This document shows positions 1 to 8,473 of a DNA stretch of 64,000 bases, one piece after another. The notes under the pieces are model-generated. The model saw only the letters and a list, made by a program, of their open reading frames with translations, searched no databases and was not told the origin of the DNA. Position numbers and translations under genes: made by a program. The DNA is from CALAED01 sp035765195 (GTDB lineage Bacteria > Actinomycetota > Actinomycetes > Streptosporangiales > Streptosporangiaceae). The stretch's first letter is position 1, and each line of letters opens with the position of its first letter. The stretch covers positions 30,647-94,646 of the forward strand of contig DASTYC010000022.1 in NCBI GenBank assembly GCA_035765195.1. The letters are read 5' to 3'.

Positions 1-544
1 TCGGGGTCTCGCCGTTGACGCCGCGGACCAGCGCGCCGCCCTCACCGGTGACGAACGCCTCGGGCAGCCGGACGATCCTGATCGTGCCGCGGACGTCGAG
101 CTCCTCGATGGCCTCCTTGAGCGACTGTTCGGCCGGGCCGCCCTCGATCACCCCGAAGACGACCTCCTGGGCGCGCAACGCGGTCGCGGCGATCATGGCG
201 CCGTCCACCACCAGGTGCGGCGTCCTGGTGAGCAGCATCTTGTCCTTGAAGCTGGCCGGTTCGCCTTCGGTGCCGTTGACCAGCACGATGGTTCGCGCGC
301 CGCGGCTTTCGGCCGACCGCGCGACCGCGCGCAGCTTCTTGGCGAACGGGAACGCGGCACCGCCCCGGCCCCGCATGTCGACGGCCTCGGCGATGGCGAC
401 GAGCTGGCTGAACGAAAGGTACGGCGCCCGGCCGTGGATGCGACGGTGCCCCTCCCGGTTGAGCCGGGCGTACCGGTCGAGTCCCCGGGTGAGCCGCGGC
501 GGACCCAGCGCGGTGCCCTGGGGGATGTCCACCATGGTCGTCAT
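1..544 (-). CDS. NuoF-like NADH dehydrogenase/SLBB flavoprotein, 3' part cut by window edge
   Basis: The reading frame runs leftward from an ATG at 544 and stays open to the window edge, giving the first 181 residues. It contains RGRGGAAFP near residue 57 (the FMN-binding GRGGAGFP motif of complex I 51-kDa subunits), then NGTEGEPASFKDK, which matches the conserved DEGEPGTFKDR segment. This identifies the NuoF/HydB-type FMN domain that accepts electrons from NAD(P)H. Its ATG overlaps the stop of the upstream membrane gene by 4 bases (ATGA), so the two are translationally coupled and probably work together: the flavoprotein could pass electrons to the membrane haem protein. The SLBB and iron-sulfur parts would lie outside the window. 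It is not part of a nuo operon here, so a role as a stand-alone oxidoreductase is inferred. Confidence 0.8.
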   Translation of the reverse strand, partial: MTTMVDIPQGTALGPPRLTRGLDRYARLNREGHRRIHGRAPYLSFSQLVAIAEAVDMRGRGGAAFPFAKKLRAVARSAESRGARTIVLVNGTEGEPASFKDKMLLTRTPHLVVDGAMIAATALRAQEVVFGVIEGGPAEQSLKEAIEELDVRGTIRIVRLPEAFVTGEGGALVRGVNGETP

Positions 545-2007
545 CGGCGGCCCCGCCGAATCCAGACAGAGGTCTCCGCGCGCAGGTTCGCCCAGAACTC
601 GACCTCGTCGATGTCAGGGGTGACGAACGGCTTGGACACCGCCGACCTGTCACGCCGCGGCCGCCACTGGAACAACGGGAATCGCTCCACCGCGTCGAGC
701 CAGTGTCGTGGCTGGCGTTCATCCTCGGGCCGCGGCCGCTCCGGCGCCGGTCGGTCGCTCCCCGGCCGGTCGGCGCCAGGCCGGACGGTGGTCTCGGGTC
801 GTCCGGTGGTCTCGGGTCGGCGGGCCGGCTCGGGTCGGCGGGCCGGCTCGGGCCGGTCGGGGATCAGCAGCCGTTCGCGCGGCGCCTCCGGAGCCTCGCG
901 CGGCGGCGGCACGACGGGCGCGCTCGGGACGCCGGGAACGCCGGAGATCCCGGGGCGCGGCGGTGCCTGCGGCACCGCGCTCGCCACGACCGGCCGGGCG
1001 TACTCGGGCGGGCGGGTGCGTTCGTACGGAGGCGTGGGCTCGGGCGGGCGCATCCGGTCGGGCGAGCGCGGGCGCTCGTACGGCGGCAGGGGACCGCGCG
1101 GGGTCGCGGTCTCGAGCGGCAGCGCCGGCTCGCGCGGCACGGCCGGCTCGCGGGGCAGTGCCGGGCCGGGGTCGGGTTGCCGGACGACCTCACGCGGTTG
1201 GGTATCGGTGAGCGGCCGGACGCGTTCGCGCGGCACGGCCCGGCGGCGTTCCATGGGATCGCGGACGGCGTCGCGACCGCCAGGTCCGCCAGGTCCGCCG
1301 CGGCCCGTTCGCTCCGTTCGCGCCGGCCGCGGAGACCCGTCGCCGTCCTCGGCGGAATCGACGGGCGTCCGCCCCGGGCGCATCGCGGGGAACGGGCTGA
1401 ACAGCCTGATGAGCAGCGCGAGCACGACGGCGGCCAGGCACGCGGCGTAGCTCACGGTCACCCATGTGCCCTTGACCGGCCGTCCCGCCGTCAGGCCGTG
1501 CGCGATCGCGATCGGCCAGCTGAGGTAGACGATTCCGTGCAGGATCCGCCACACCCACGGGCGCGACGTGTTGACGAACCGGCCGCGCAGCCTGCCCACC
1601 GCGTAGACGACGATCATGAGATCGGAGGCGATCGTGCCCAGCCCGATGGCGACGAGCCGGCCCTGGGTGTCCAGGAACGGCACGACCGCGTCCACCACGT
1701 GGGCGTTTTCGGCCAGGATCTGGCAGACGATGTGGCTGAGGAGGAAGCCGAGGCCGAGCAGCCCGAACATCCGATGGACGCCCTGCGCCAGCACGCGATG
1801 GCGCACGGAGACGAAACGCTCGGCCGCGATCACGCCCCAGACCACGGCGGCCGTGAACGCGATGAGGCTGAACGCGCCGGACCAGAACTGCAGGAAGGCC
1901 TGCGCCACCGCGATCGCGTGCGCGCCAGACTGCGTGGACACCACGGGAAACATCCCGGCCGCGCCCAGCGCCACGGCGACAACGACCAGTACCCGCTTAG
2001 CCGTCAT
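541..2007 (-). CDS. Ferric-reductase/cytochrome b-like membrane protein with long Pro/Arg-rich tail
   Basis: 488 aa. Residues 1-210 hold about six hydrophobic helices. Histidines sit inside helices (HRMFGLLGLGFLLSH, LHGIVYLSWPIAIAH), the pattern of the bis-haem ferric-reductase-like transmembrane domain. From about residue 215 to 440 the protein is low-complexity and rich in Pro, Arg and Glu (repeats of the type RPEPARRPE), likely a disordered cytoplasmic tail. The last 45 residues are more ordered. It overlaps the downstream NuoF-like gene by 4 bases, which suggests an NAD(P)H-to-membrane electron-transfer unit. The substrate (iron, quinone or a periplasmic acceptor) cannot be told from sequence. 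Start ATG at 2007 is followed directly by a hydrophobic segment. Confidence 0.65.
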   Translation of the reverse strand: MTAKRVLVVVAVALGAAGMFPVVSTQSGAHAIAVAQAFLQFWSGAFSLIAFTAAVVWGVIAAERFVSVRHRVLAQGVHRMFGLLGLGFLLSHIVCQILAENAHVVDAVVPFLDTQGRLVAIGLGTIASDLMIVVYAVGRLRGRFVNTSRPWVWRILHGIVYLSWPIAIAHGLTAGRPVKGTWVTVSYAACLAAVVLALLIRLFSPFPAMRPGRTPVDSAEDGDGSPRPARTERTGRGGPGGPGGRDAVRDPMERRRAVPRERVRPLTDTQPREVVRQPDPGPALPREPAVPREPALPLETATPRGPLPPYERPRSPDRMRPPEPTPPYERTRPPEYARPVVASAVPQAPPRPGISGVPGVPSAPVVPPPREAPEAPRERLLIPDRPEPARRPEPARRPETTGRPETTVRPGADRPGSDRPAPERPRPEDERQPRHWLDAVERFPLFQWRPRRDRSAVSKPFVTPDIDEVEFWANLRAETSVWIRRGRR

Positions 2008-2014
2008 ATGGCCG

Positions 2015-3211
2015 TCAAGCCTTCTTCACCGCGCGCGGCGCCTTGAGCGGCGAGGGCACCAGCGAGGGCTTGGCGGACGGCTCCGCCGGGTTGCCCGGCG
2101 TGTCGGGTGCGTTCGAGTTTCCGGGCAGGCCCGGGAGACCGGGAAGACCGGGGACGCCGAGGTTGACCACGTCCTCGCCCGGCAGCACCTGCTGGTCGTC
2201 GTGGACGGCCACGAACCGATCGAGGTCGGTGCCCTCGTGGAAGGTCCAACCGCCGACGGTGCGGCCGGCGATGGACACGGCCTGGTCGGCGTGGCGCAGC
2301 GCGAACCGCACCTGCGGTTCATCCGAGCCGCCGCCGCACGGATTATCGGTGCCGACCCGTCCCAGGTAGGTGCCGCGCTTGACGATGCTGCCGGGCGTCA
2401 GCTTCGGCTGGTCGGTCAGCTGGTAGTACTCGGTGGCCAGGCCGTTCGGGTGGATCAGCAAGATCAGCCCGCCCCCCGACGACGTGCCGCAGAAGCGGTA
2501 GAACCGGCCGTCGGCGGCCGCGAGGACCTTGCCGTCGCCGCCGCTGAATCCCACGCCGTACTGGTCGGCCACGAGCGACCAGGTCTCGCCCTGGGACCAG
2601 GGCAGCATCAGGTCGCCGGTGTCCTTCGTCGACGCCGTGGCCGAGCTGTAGCGGGCCAGCAGTTGCCGCTCCGAGTTGACCATGAGAGCGGCCGGGGCCG
2701 TCCGCAGGAGTCTGTTGAACGCCTTGGTGCCGGCGAAGGCGACGTCCCAGCGTCGGCCGACGGCACGGGCGAGGAACAGCGACACCTCGGGCACCGCCTG
2801 GCTCCCCTTGGGCGGCGGCAGCGCCGCCGTACCGAACGTCCAGGTACGCGTGGACCGGGTCTCCTGGACGATCGGCTGACCGGTCGTCTTCGTGCCATAT
2901 GTACGTCGCGCGATCGCGCCCCGCTGGGCCAGCGTCGCCTCCTTGACCGTGGTGGTGAGCGCGGCCAGCCGGATCGGCGGTCGCGCCGCCCGCGCGGCGC
3001 GCGGAGGACGTACGGGCGTGGACGCCTCCACGGCCGGGTCCGCAGCTCCGGTCACGAGGTCGCCCTCGTCAAAGCCCGCGATCGCCATGCGTTCGATGAT
3101 CGCGCTCAATACAACGACGAGCCCGATGTTGGTCACCAGGGCGACCCGACTGATGCGGTTGACCCTGGCGAGCAGAGACGAGCCGCCTCTACCTGGTTTA
3201 CGCCTCGACAC
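2015..3211 (-). CDS. Membrane-anchored M23 (LasA-like) peptidase homologue lacking zinc ligands
   Basis: 398 aa from a GTG at 3211. This start is preferred over an upstream TTG (3283) because AAAGGA lies about 7 bases ahead of it. A transmembrane helix occupies roughly residues 20-45. The C-terminal half follows the LasA/M23 fold: an LMLPWSQGETW entry strand, a region equivalent to V.A..G.V, LILLIHPNGLATEYYQL and GSIVKRGTYLGRVG, ending with GRTVGGWTFHEG. The residues that bind zinc are gone: the HxH pair expected in GPHVHFSL reads EPQVRFAL, and no His/Asp pair is present at the first site. The protein is therefore probably a non-catalytic cell-wall-binding pseudopeptidase. The tail is Pro/Gly-rich (GLPGLPGLPG). 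Seven bases separate it from the next leftward gene. Confidence 0.65.
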   Translation of the reverse strand: MSRRKPGRGGSSLLARVNRISRVALVTNIGLVVVLSAIIERMAIAGFDEGDLVTGAADPAVEASTPVRPPRAARAARPPIRLAALTTTVKEATLAQRGAIARRTYGTKTTGQPIVQETRSTRTWTFGTAALPPPKGSQAVPEVSLFLARAVGRRWDVAFAGTKAFNRLLRTAPAALMVNSERQLLARYSSATASTKDTGDLMLPWSQGETWSLVADQYGVGFSGGDGKVLAAADGRFYRFCGTSSGGGLILLIHPNGLATEYYQLTDQPKLTPGSIVKRGTYLGRVGTDNPCGGGSDEPQVRFALRHADQAVSIAGRTVGGWTFHEGTDLDRFVAVHDDQQVLPGEDVVNLGVPGLPGLPGLPGNSNAPDTPGNPAEPSAKPSLVPSPLKAPRAVKKA

Positions 3212-3351
3212 CGTCTTTCCTTTCGGGAACACGATGATCCAGCAGAGGGAGCTTATGCGCCTCTCGGTGCGCACGGCTACCAAAGTGGCAAGATGGACAT
3301 GGCTTCCTGGTCAAACCCCTGATCACGGCCCAATAACATATGCGCGATATG

Positions 3352-3536
3352 TCAATTAGCAGCGCCACGCTCTGGTGTCGTCACAGGCTGTAGCGGTGCA
3401 GTAAAGGGCTCCTGCCGTGGGTAGGAGCCGCCATCGCCGGAAGATGCCGGACAGGTCCCGCTGCTGTCGATCCATGTCTCGCCGCCGTCCTTCGACTCGA
3501 AGACGCGGCTCGGCGTCCGGAATCCAGTGCAGCGTA
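3352..3536 (-). pseudogene. Possible remnant of an Asp-box (BNR) repeat protein
   Basis: Reading leftward, this stretch encodes RVFESKDGGETWIDSSG followed by about 35 residues and a TGA at 3352-3354. SKDGGETW is a textbook Asp-box (SxDxGxxW) as in sialidase/BNR-repeat proteins. No start codon or plausible upstream coding sequence continues this frame: upstream it runs into the GC-rich hairpin at 3594-3629. I read it as the 3' scrap of a lost gene, but a chance match of an eight-residue motif cannot be excluded. Confidence 0.25.
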
Positions 3537-3593
3537 CACGTGGCCGGGCCCGGCCGGCGGCCGGCCTCGGGCCGAGCGGGTGGAGACAGACGA

Positions 3594-3629
3594 CCGGCCG
3601 GGAACGGCGTCGTTGCCGTTCCCGGCCGG
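3594..3629. terminator. Perfect 15-bp stem hairpin downstream of the RlpA-like gene
   Basis: The arms CCGGCCGGGAACGGC (3594-3608) and GCCGTTCCCGGCCGG (3615-3629) are perfectly complementary around a 6-base loop. The hairpin lies about 70 bases past the stop of the leftward gene ending at 3697. There is no T-run, which is usual for actinobacterial terminators of this kind. Confidence 0.6.
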
Positions 3630-3696
3630 CGTCCCCGGGGCGCGACGGAGAGTCGCGGGGGAGGGGGGTGACGGGGGGTTGCCGTGGGCTGTGCGG

Positions 3697-4329
3697 TTAC
3701 CTGCTGCCCCAGGCGAGGTTGTAGCCGGTGCCGGACTTGACGTACCGGGGACCGGAGCCCATCTTCAGGACCTTGAACCCGACGCGGATGACGTTCCCCC
3801 GGGAGCCGGTGAGATCGGCCATCATCTTCTCCGACAGATCGACGATCGCCGGGGGACTGTGCTGTTTGACCGCCCACTCGGCCGGGCCGAAGTCTTGGAC
3901 CTCACCGACGACGCTCTTGCCGCGGTAGGTGATCCTGACCTTGGTGCCGAGCGGCCAGTACGGGCTGGCCAGCGTCTTGTAGCGCATGGGTTTGCCCGAC
4001 GCGGTCCCGGGGTCCCAGAACGAGGTGGCGGTGGACCTGCCGGTCGGCAGGCTCTTCTTCTTGACGGTCTTGCGGTCCGTCCTTCGGGAGGTGCCCGCGA
4101 CGATCCTCTTCTTCTTGTGCCCGGACCTGGCTTTCGCCTTGTGCTCGGTCCGCGTCGTCGACTTGTGCTCCGACGCTTCCGGGGCTCCGGTCGCCGCGGT
4201 CACCGAGTCGTAGGCGGCCTTGCCGGTCTCGGGGCCGCCGTTCAAGGTGGCCGCCGTCAGGGCGAGGCTTCCGGCGAGAACGGTGCCGGTGGCGGACATG
4301 AGGATCGCGGTCGTCGCGCGCCTGTGCAT
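3697..4329 (-). CDS. Secreted RlpA-like double-psi beta-barrel protein
   Basis: 210 aa from ATG 4329, which has GAGAGGA about 6 bases upstream; an ATG 24 bases further up lacks such a site. An N-terminal signal sequence (MHRRATTAILMSATG..., hydrophobic to about residue 30) suggests secretion. Residues 50-95 are Lys/Arg/Ser-rich (HKKKRIVAGTSRRTD). The C-terminal 110 residues have the RlpA-like barrel: TSFWDPG, a later ASPYWPLGTKVRITYRGKSVVGEVQDFGP, then IVDLSEKMMADL. In this fold the VxDxGP-type motif carries a conserved Asp, seen here in VQDFGP. Family members bind or cut peptidoglycan glycan strands. A 330-base untranslated leader with a terminator-like hairpin lies upstream, so expression is probably controlled by attenuation. 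Confidence 0.75.
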   Translation of the reverse strand: MHRRATTAILMSATGTVLAGSLALTAATLNGGPETGKAAYDSVTAATGAPEASEHKSTTRTEHKAKARSGHKKKRIVAGTSRRTDRKTVKKKSLPTGRSTATSFWDPGTASGKPMRYKTLASPYWPLGTKVRITYRGKSVVGEVQDFGPAEWAVKQHSPPAIVDLSEKMMADLTGSRGNVIRVGFKVLKMGSGPRYVKSGTGYNLAWGSR

Positions 4330-4716
4330 GGAGTTCCTCTCGGTGGGGGACAAAAACGCCGCAAACCGCTATGGCAAAGGGGTCGCCGATAGCGATGCGG
4401 AGGTGCGACATGAGTCGCGGGGGAAGCCGTCGCCAATGGCGGCGCGTACCGGTTTTCGGCAGCATTGACCGAGGGCCTGGCGGCCCTGTTGCAAAGGAAT
4501 GCCTCGCCGATCACATGCGATCGCCGATGACGTGGTGCGGCACCGGTCAGGCGGCGAGGTCGGTCTGTCCGCGCAGGTAGTGCGGGGCGACGGCGGCGTT
4601 TGCCGACTTTATGAAACTTGGGGGGATGTTGTTACCGAAGCATCGGCAAGTAGTGAGTTAACCATACAAACAAGGTAAAAGCGGCATCCCGAAGGTAGAT
4701 CTTTTTGGACCGCCGC
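4330..4716 (-). promoter_or_regulatory. Long leader of the RlpA-like gene with terminator-like hairpin just before the RBS
   Basis: This gene-free stretch is the leftward leader of the RlpA-like gene. Read on the minus strand, positions 4400-4359 form CCGCA-T-CGCTAT, a 16-base loop, and ATAGCG-GTT-TGCGG, followed at once by CGTTTTTG (4358-4351). That is the form of an intrinsic terminator, and it sits only about 10 bases before the ribosome-binding site. A second small hairpin (AGGGCC/GGCCCT) lies near 4470-4485. The far end (4600-4700) is AT-rich and may hold the promoter. Cell-wall hydrolase genes of actinobacteria are often controlled by c-di-AMP riboswitches, but I could not match this leader to that consensus, so the ligand is open. 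Confidence 0.4.
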
Positions 4717-5661
4717 TCACGGGGCGGTAAAGGCCGATTCGCCGGGCAGTGCGGAATCCCGTCTGCGTGACCGGAAAAGCGCGCGCCGCGCGGTGAACAG
4801 ACCGAGGGGTGCCGGCGCCCAATGCGTGATGACGCGGAAGAGCAGCACCGACTGCACCGCGGGACCTGCGGCCACGTCGAGCGTCGCCAACGCGGCGACC
4901 AGGACGGCCTCGGTCGAGCCGAGCCCGGCCGGCACCGGCACCAGGCCGCTCACGCTTCCGCCGATGAGATAGGCGCCGATCAAGACGCCGGCCTGGGCGG
5001 GCTCGGCGGCGCCGGGAACGGCGAGCACGCTGAGCGCGAAGGCGACGCCCAAGCTGAGCGTGGTTGCGGCCGAGGCGACCATCAAGACGACCAGGTCGCG
5101 CGGGCGCCGGAGCAGCCGGGCGACGCCCGTACGGGCGTCCGCCCAGCGATCGCCGCGGCCGCCGCGGCCGCCGCGCGAGCGGCGGCACAGCGCGACGACC
5201 GTCGCCACCGCCGCGCCGGCGCCGGCGATGGTGAGGACACGCGGGTCGGCCACGGCCCCGTACAGGCGCCCGACCACCTCGCGTCCCGCCCAGGGACTCA
5301 CGGCCACGACCATCGGCAGATCGGCGAGCCCGCCCAGCACGTGCATGGCGGCGACGGCGGTGATCGCGGTTCGCAGCGGAAGGCCGTGGCAGGTGAGGAA
5401 CCGTACGTTCACCGCGGAGCCGCCCAGCCCGCTCGGCGTGACGCGGTTCGCCGCGGCCGCCGTGAACTGGGTCATGACGGTGTCCCGTAGCGGGAGCCGG
5501 GTGCCCGCGACGGCGCGCAGTGCGATCGCGGCCAGTACATAATGCGCCGCGGCCAGCGCGACGAGGGGGGGCACGTACGCCCAGCGCAGCTCCACGCCTC
5601 TAAGCATTCCCCGGAAACCTGACCATCGCGCTGCCATGCCCTGCCGCCGAGGCGAACGCAC
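4717..5661 (-). CDS. Flippase-like membrane protein (lysylphosphatidylglycerol synthase TM/UPF0104 family)
   Basis: 314 aa with about seven hydrophobic helices. The signature TPSGLGGSAVNVRFL near residue 75 and a late VPVPAGLGSTEAVLVAAL segment match the LPG_synthase_TM domain, the membrane domain of MprF that also stands alone in AglD-type proteins. Family members move or modify lipid-linked molecules. GTG 5661 is the longest start; a GTG at VELRWAYVPP, about 24 codons in, is an alternative. The gene is divergent from the HAD gene at 5703, and only about 40 bases separate them. No substrate can be assigned. Confidence 0.7.
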   Translation of the reverse strand: MRSPRRQGMAARWSGFRGMLRGVELRWAYVPPLVALAAAHYVLAAIALRAVAGTRLPLRDTVMTQFTAAAANRVTPSGLGGSAVNVRFLTCHGLPLRTAITAVAAMHVLGGLADLPMVVAVSPWAGREVVGRLYGAVADPRVLTIAGAGAAVATVVALCRRSRGGRGGRGDRWADARTGVARLLRRPRDLVVLMVASAATTLSLGVAFALSVLAVPGAAEPAQAGVLIGAYLIGGSVSGLVPVPAGLGSTEAVLVAALATLDVAAGPAVQSVLLFRVITHWAPAPLGLFTARRALFRSRRRDSALPGESAFTAP

Positions 5662-5702
5662 GGTGTCGCCCGTCGCCCGGGGATCCGCGTAGGGTCTCGT
5701 GC

Positions 5703-6299
5703 ATGCCCCAGACCATCATCTTCGATCTGTTCGGCGTGCTCGCCCGTATCCAGACCGAGGAGGCCAAGCGGCGCATCGAGGCGCTCGCCGGCGTGCCCGG
5801 GCCGGCGTTTTGGGAGGCGTACTGGGCGGGCCGCCCGGCCTACGACGCGGGTCAGCGCGGCGCCGACTACTGGGCCCAGGTGGCGACGCGGCTCGGCGTG
5901 CGGTTCGCCCCGGACATGGTCACCGCGCTGATCGAGACCGATCTGGAGAGCTGGACCGAGGCCGACGACCGCATGGTCGAACTCGTCGCGGAGCTGGCCG
6001 GGCAGGGGCGTTCGCTGGGCCTGCTCTCCAACATCATCGCCGACCTGGTGCCGCTGTTCGAGCGGCGTCATGCCCACTGGCTACGGCATTTCACCGCGCG
6101 GACGTACTCCTGCCGGATCGGCGTCGCCAAGCCCGACCCTCGCGCGTACCGCATCTGCGCCGAGCAACTCGGCGTCGACCCGCGTGACGCGCTGTTCTTC
6201 GACGACGACGAACGCAACGTCGTGGCCGCCCGCGCCGCCGGCATGCCCGCCGAGGTGTTCGTCTCACCCGACCAGGTCCGCCGCCGCCTCGGCCTTTGA
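5703..6299 (+). CDS. HAD-superfamily hydrolase (subfamily IA)
   Basis: 198 aa. Motif I IIFDLFGVL carries the nucleophile Asp at residue 8, but the usual second Asp is Phe, as in haloacid-dehalogenase-type members (FDxYGTL). Motif II is LLSN near residue 102, motif III the Lys in GVAKPDP, and motif IV FFDDDERNV. The cap is alpha-helical between motifs I and II. The gene looks leaderless: TAGGGT at 5690-5695 fits a -10 box and lies 7 bases before the ATG, with no Shine-Dalgarno sequence. The substrate is unknown; small phosphoesters are usual for the family. Confidence 0.8.
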   Translation: MPQTIIFDLFGVLARIQTEEAKRRIEALAGVPGPAFWEAYWAGRPAYDAGQRGADYWAQVATRLGVRFAPDMVTALIETDLESWTEADDRMVELVAELAGQGRSLGLLSNIIADLVPLFERRHAHWLRHFTARTYSCRIGVAKPDPRAYRICAEQLGVDPRDALFFDDDERNVVAARAAGMPAEVFVSPDQVRRRLGL

Positions 6300-6441
6300 A
6301 CGGCGGCCAGGCCCGGAACCTCGCATGCGTCTGTCCACAGAACGCGATTCCAATTGGCGTCCCCTCTGTGGGGGGTGATTCTGCTGCCGACCCGCCCGTG
6401 ACGTCGGGCCGGGGTTGCCATCCGAGTCTGTGGAGGCGGTC

Positions 6442-7401
6442 ATGTCCATCACCATGTCTGTGCCGCAAAGCGTGACGTCCCGGTTCGTCGTGGCCGCGGA
6501 CGAGGTGCCGAAGGATCCGTACGCCATGGCCAGGGCACAGGTCACCGGCCCGCCGGGCGAGGAGGTGCTCGACCGGCTCGGCACGCCGTTACTGTCCCTC
6601 CGCGCCGTCGCGGCCGCCGACTCGATCTGGCGAGACGACCTCGCCGCCGTCGCCGCGAGCGACGACGAGCGAGACCGGCTGTGGGCGGCGGCGGGCCACC
6701 TGGTGATCGAGAGCGAGACGCCGCCGGGCGAGCGGCCGCGCTTGGCGCAGGCGGTCCGGGCGGTCGCACGGGCACTGGCCGAGACGACCGGCGGCCTGCT
6801 GGCCGACCTGTGCACGGCCCAGATCGTGCGGCCCGACCAGCGGGTCGAGGGCGAGCGCGACTGGTTCTGCGCGGCCGACGGCTGGCTCGGCATCGACTGC
6901 CGCATCAACCCCGACGGCGGGATGGACACCGAGAGCCCGGTCGAGTGCGCGTGCCTGTGCCTGTTCACCCGGGGGCTGTCGCGGTTCGGCCTGCCCGACC
7001 TGGTCATCGACCGGGTCGCGTGCGCGTACGACCTGGCCGCGACCAACGTGATGCGCGGGCTGGCCGTGCGGCTGCTCGAACGGCTGTGGGCCGATCCCGG
7101 CGCTCGCGAGCTGCGGCTGGATGAGGCGGTCGTCGTCGAGCCCGCCGACATGTGGGGCTATTGGGCGGCCCGCCCGCTGTTCGGCCGTCCCGTGCCGATT
7201 CGGCTCGCTCACGCGAGCCGCGGCGATCTGCCGACGGGTTCGTACCTCGAGATCCTCCCGTCGCCGGACTTCCTCGGCACCCGTGCCGAGTGGGGCACCG
7301 ACGTCCTCAACGAGGGCCTGTCGCCGGTCGCCGGTTGGCAGCCGGACGACCCGCCCTACCGCATCGATCCGCACCCCGCCTCGATCACCGATCAGACATG
7401 A
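6442..7401 (+). CDS. Conserved hypothetical protein, unrecognised family
   Basis: 319 aa from ATG 6442, chosen because GGAGG lies 5 bases upstream; an in-frame start at 6415 has no such site. I do not recognise the family. The sequence is soluble and mixed alpha/beta, with a Trp- and Cys-containing middle (GERDWFCAADGWLGIDCRIN) and ECACLCLF shortly after. Four cysteines in about 65 residues might matter structurally but do not form a standard zinc motif. It is the last rightward gene before the convergent DUF4253 gene 32 bases further on. Confidence 0.6.
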   Translation: MSITMSVPQSVTSRFVVAADEVPKDPYAMARAQVTGPPGEEVLDRLGTPLLSLRAVAAADSIWRDDLAAVAASDDERDRLWAAAGHLVIESETPPGERPRLAQAVRAVARALAETTGGLLADLCTAQIVRPDQRVEGERDWFCAADGWLGIDCRINPDGGMDTESPVECACLCLFTRGLSRFGLPDLVIDRVACAYDLAATNVMRGLAVRLLERLWADPGARELRLDEAVVVEPADMWGYWAARPLFGRPVPIRLAHASRGDLPTGSYLEILPSPDFLGTRAEWGTDVLNEGLSPVAGWQPDDPPYRIDPHPASITDQT

Positions 7402-7433
7402 CCCCGCGCCGTTCACCGCGGTCGCGTGGCGGG

Positions 7434-8321
7434 TCAGTCCCACCAAAACGACCAGGAGGTCTTGCCGCGGATCTCGGCCGCGTAGTCCATGAGGGTGCCG
7501 GGGCCTTGGATGATGTTGTCGGGGCAGAAGGCCCAATGCTCGGCCGCGACCTGCAGGGCATGCCGCGCGGTGACCGGGGGAGCGGCCACGCTCAGGTCGA
7601 GCGTGTCGAACCCCACTCCGACCACGCGCACGCCGAACCGCTCCTCCCAGCTGCGCAGCACTGCCGAGAGCGGCGCGATCCACTGGTTGTGGTTGACGGC
7701 TCCCTGCCAGCCCATGACGGTGAGCACGTCGGCTCCGCGCGTCGCCGCGACCAGGCCCAGCGGCGTGCCGCGGTCGCCGGCGTCGCGCACGTAGCGGTCG
7801 GCCGCGACGTCCGGATCGCCGACGGGCTCGCCGGACGGCGCGAGGCCGGGGCAGGTCGGCCCGAACGGCTCGAGATCTTCGAGATCGTCGTCGGCCGCCA
7901 CGCGCTCGGCCCACACCTCGGCGACGAACGCTCCCGGGTCGTACGCGTCGATGTCGGTGACCGGCTCGGGCGAGATCTGTCCCGCCGACCACGGCTGGGT
8001 GGAGTCGTCGAGCAGCACCGGCCACAGACCCGATCGGCCATGTTCGGCCCGCAGGTCGGCCCACAGCCCCGGGGGCACGGGTTCGTCGCTGACCCAAAGG
8101 GCCGGCTGCCGGGGCGGCACCTGCTGGCGGTAGCCCGGATCAGGCCACACCACGTCTCCCGGGGGCAGCGGCACCGACAGCGTGCGCCCGGATCCGCCAT
8201 CGGCAAACAGCCGACGCAGGTCGGCGGGCAGATGCCGACCCTCTTCGCCGGCTCGCTCGAGGTCCGCCGCCCGCTCGTGAAGGTCGTGATCGTCCATCTC
8301 GGCCGTTCCGGTGCTCATCAC
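7434..8321 (-). CDS. DUF4253-containing protein
   Basis: 295 aa (GTG 8321; ATG 8318 is an equal alternative). The C-terminal 110 residues match the DUF4253 pattern as I recall it: GVGFDTLDLSVAAPPVTA, then AAEHWAFCPDNIIQGPGT and a terminal FWWD. The N-terminal 180 residues are acidic and Pro/Trp-rich. The function of DUF4253 is not known; it is common in actinobacteria. The gene is divergent from the membrane protein at 8474, and the short interval contains a GTGACG-CTAT-CGTCAC dyad (8373-8388) that could be a shared control site. Confidence 0.7.
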   Translation of the reverse strand: MMSTGTAEMDDHDLHERAADLERAGEEGRHLPADLRRLFADGGSGRTLSVPLPPGDVVWPDPGYRQQVPPRQPALWVSDEPVPPGLWADLRAEHGRSGLWPVLLDDSTQPWSAGQISPEPVTDIDAYDPGAFVAEVWAERVAADDDLEDLEPFGPTCPGLAPSGEPVGDPDVAADRYVRDAGDRGTPLGLVAATRGADVLTVMGWQGAVNHNQWIAPLSAVLRSWEERFGVRVVGVGFDTLDLSVAAPPVTARHALQVAAEHWAFCPDNIIQGPGTLMDYAAEIRGKTSWSFWWD

Positions 8322-8473
8322 CTCAGCAGGATCTTCGATGCTGCGGAGATGGTAATGCTGTAGGGGAGCCTCGTGACGCTATCGTCACCGGGGCCCTGGA
8401 ACAGGTGACCACTCCCGGTGAGTTGATCCGCCGTCGAGATGATCCGCAACGAGTCGACGAGGAGAGACCTCCA

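Noticed and set aside
4401..4700. c-di-AMP (ydaO) riboswitch in the RlpA-like leader
   Set aside because: The location fits, but I could not find the conserved ydaO core elements. Only the terminator-like hairpin is kept as a claim.
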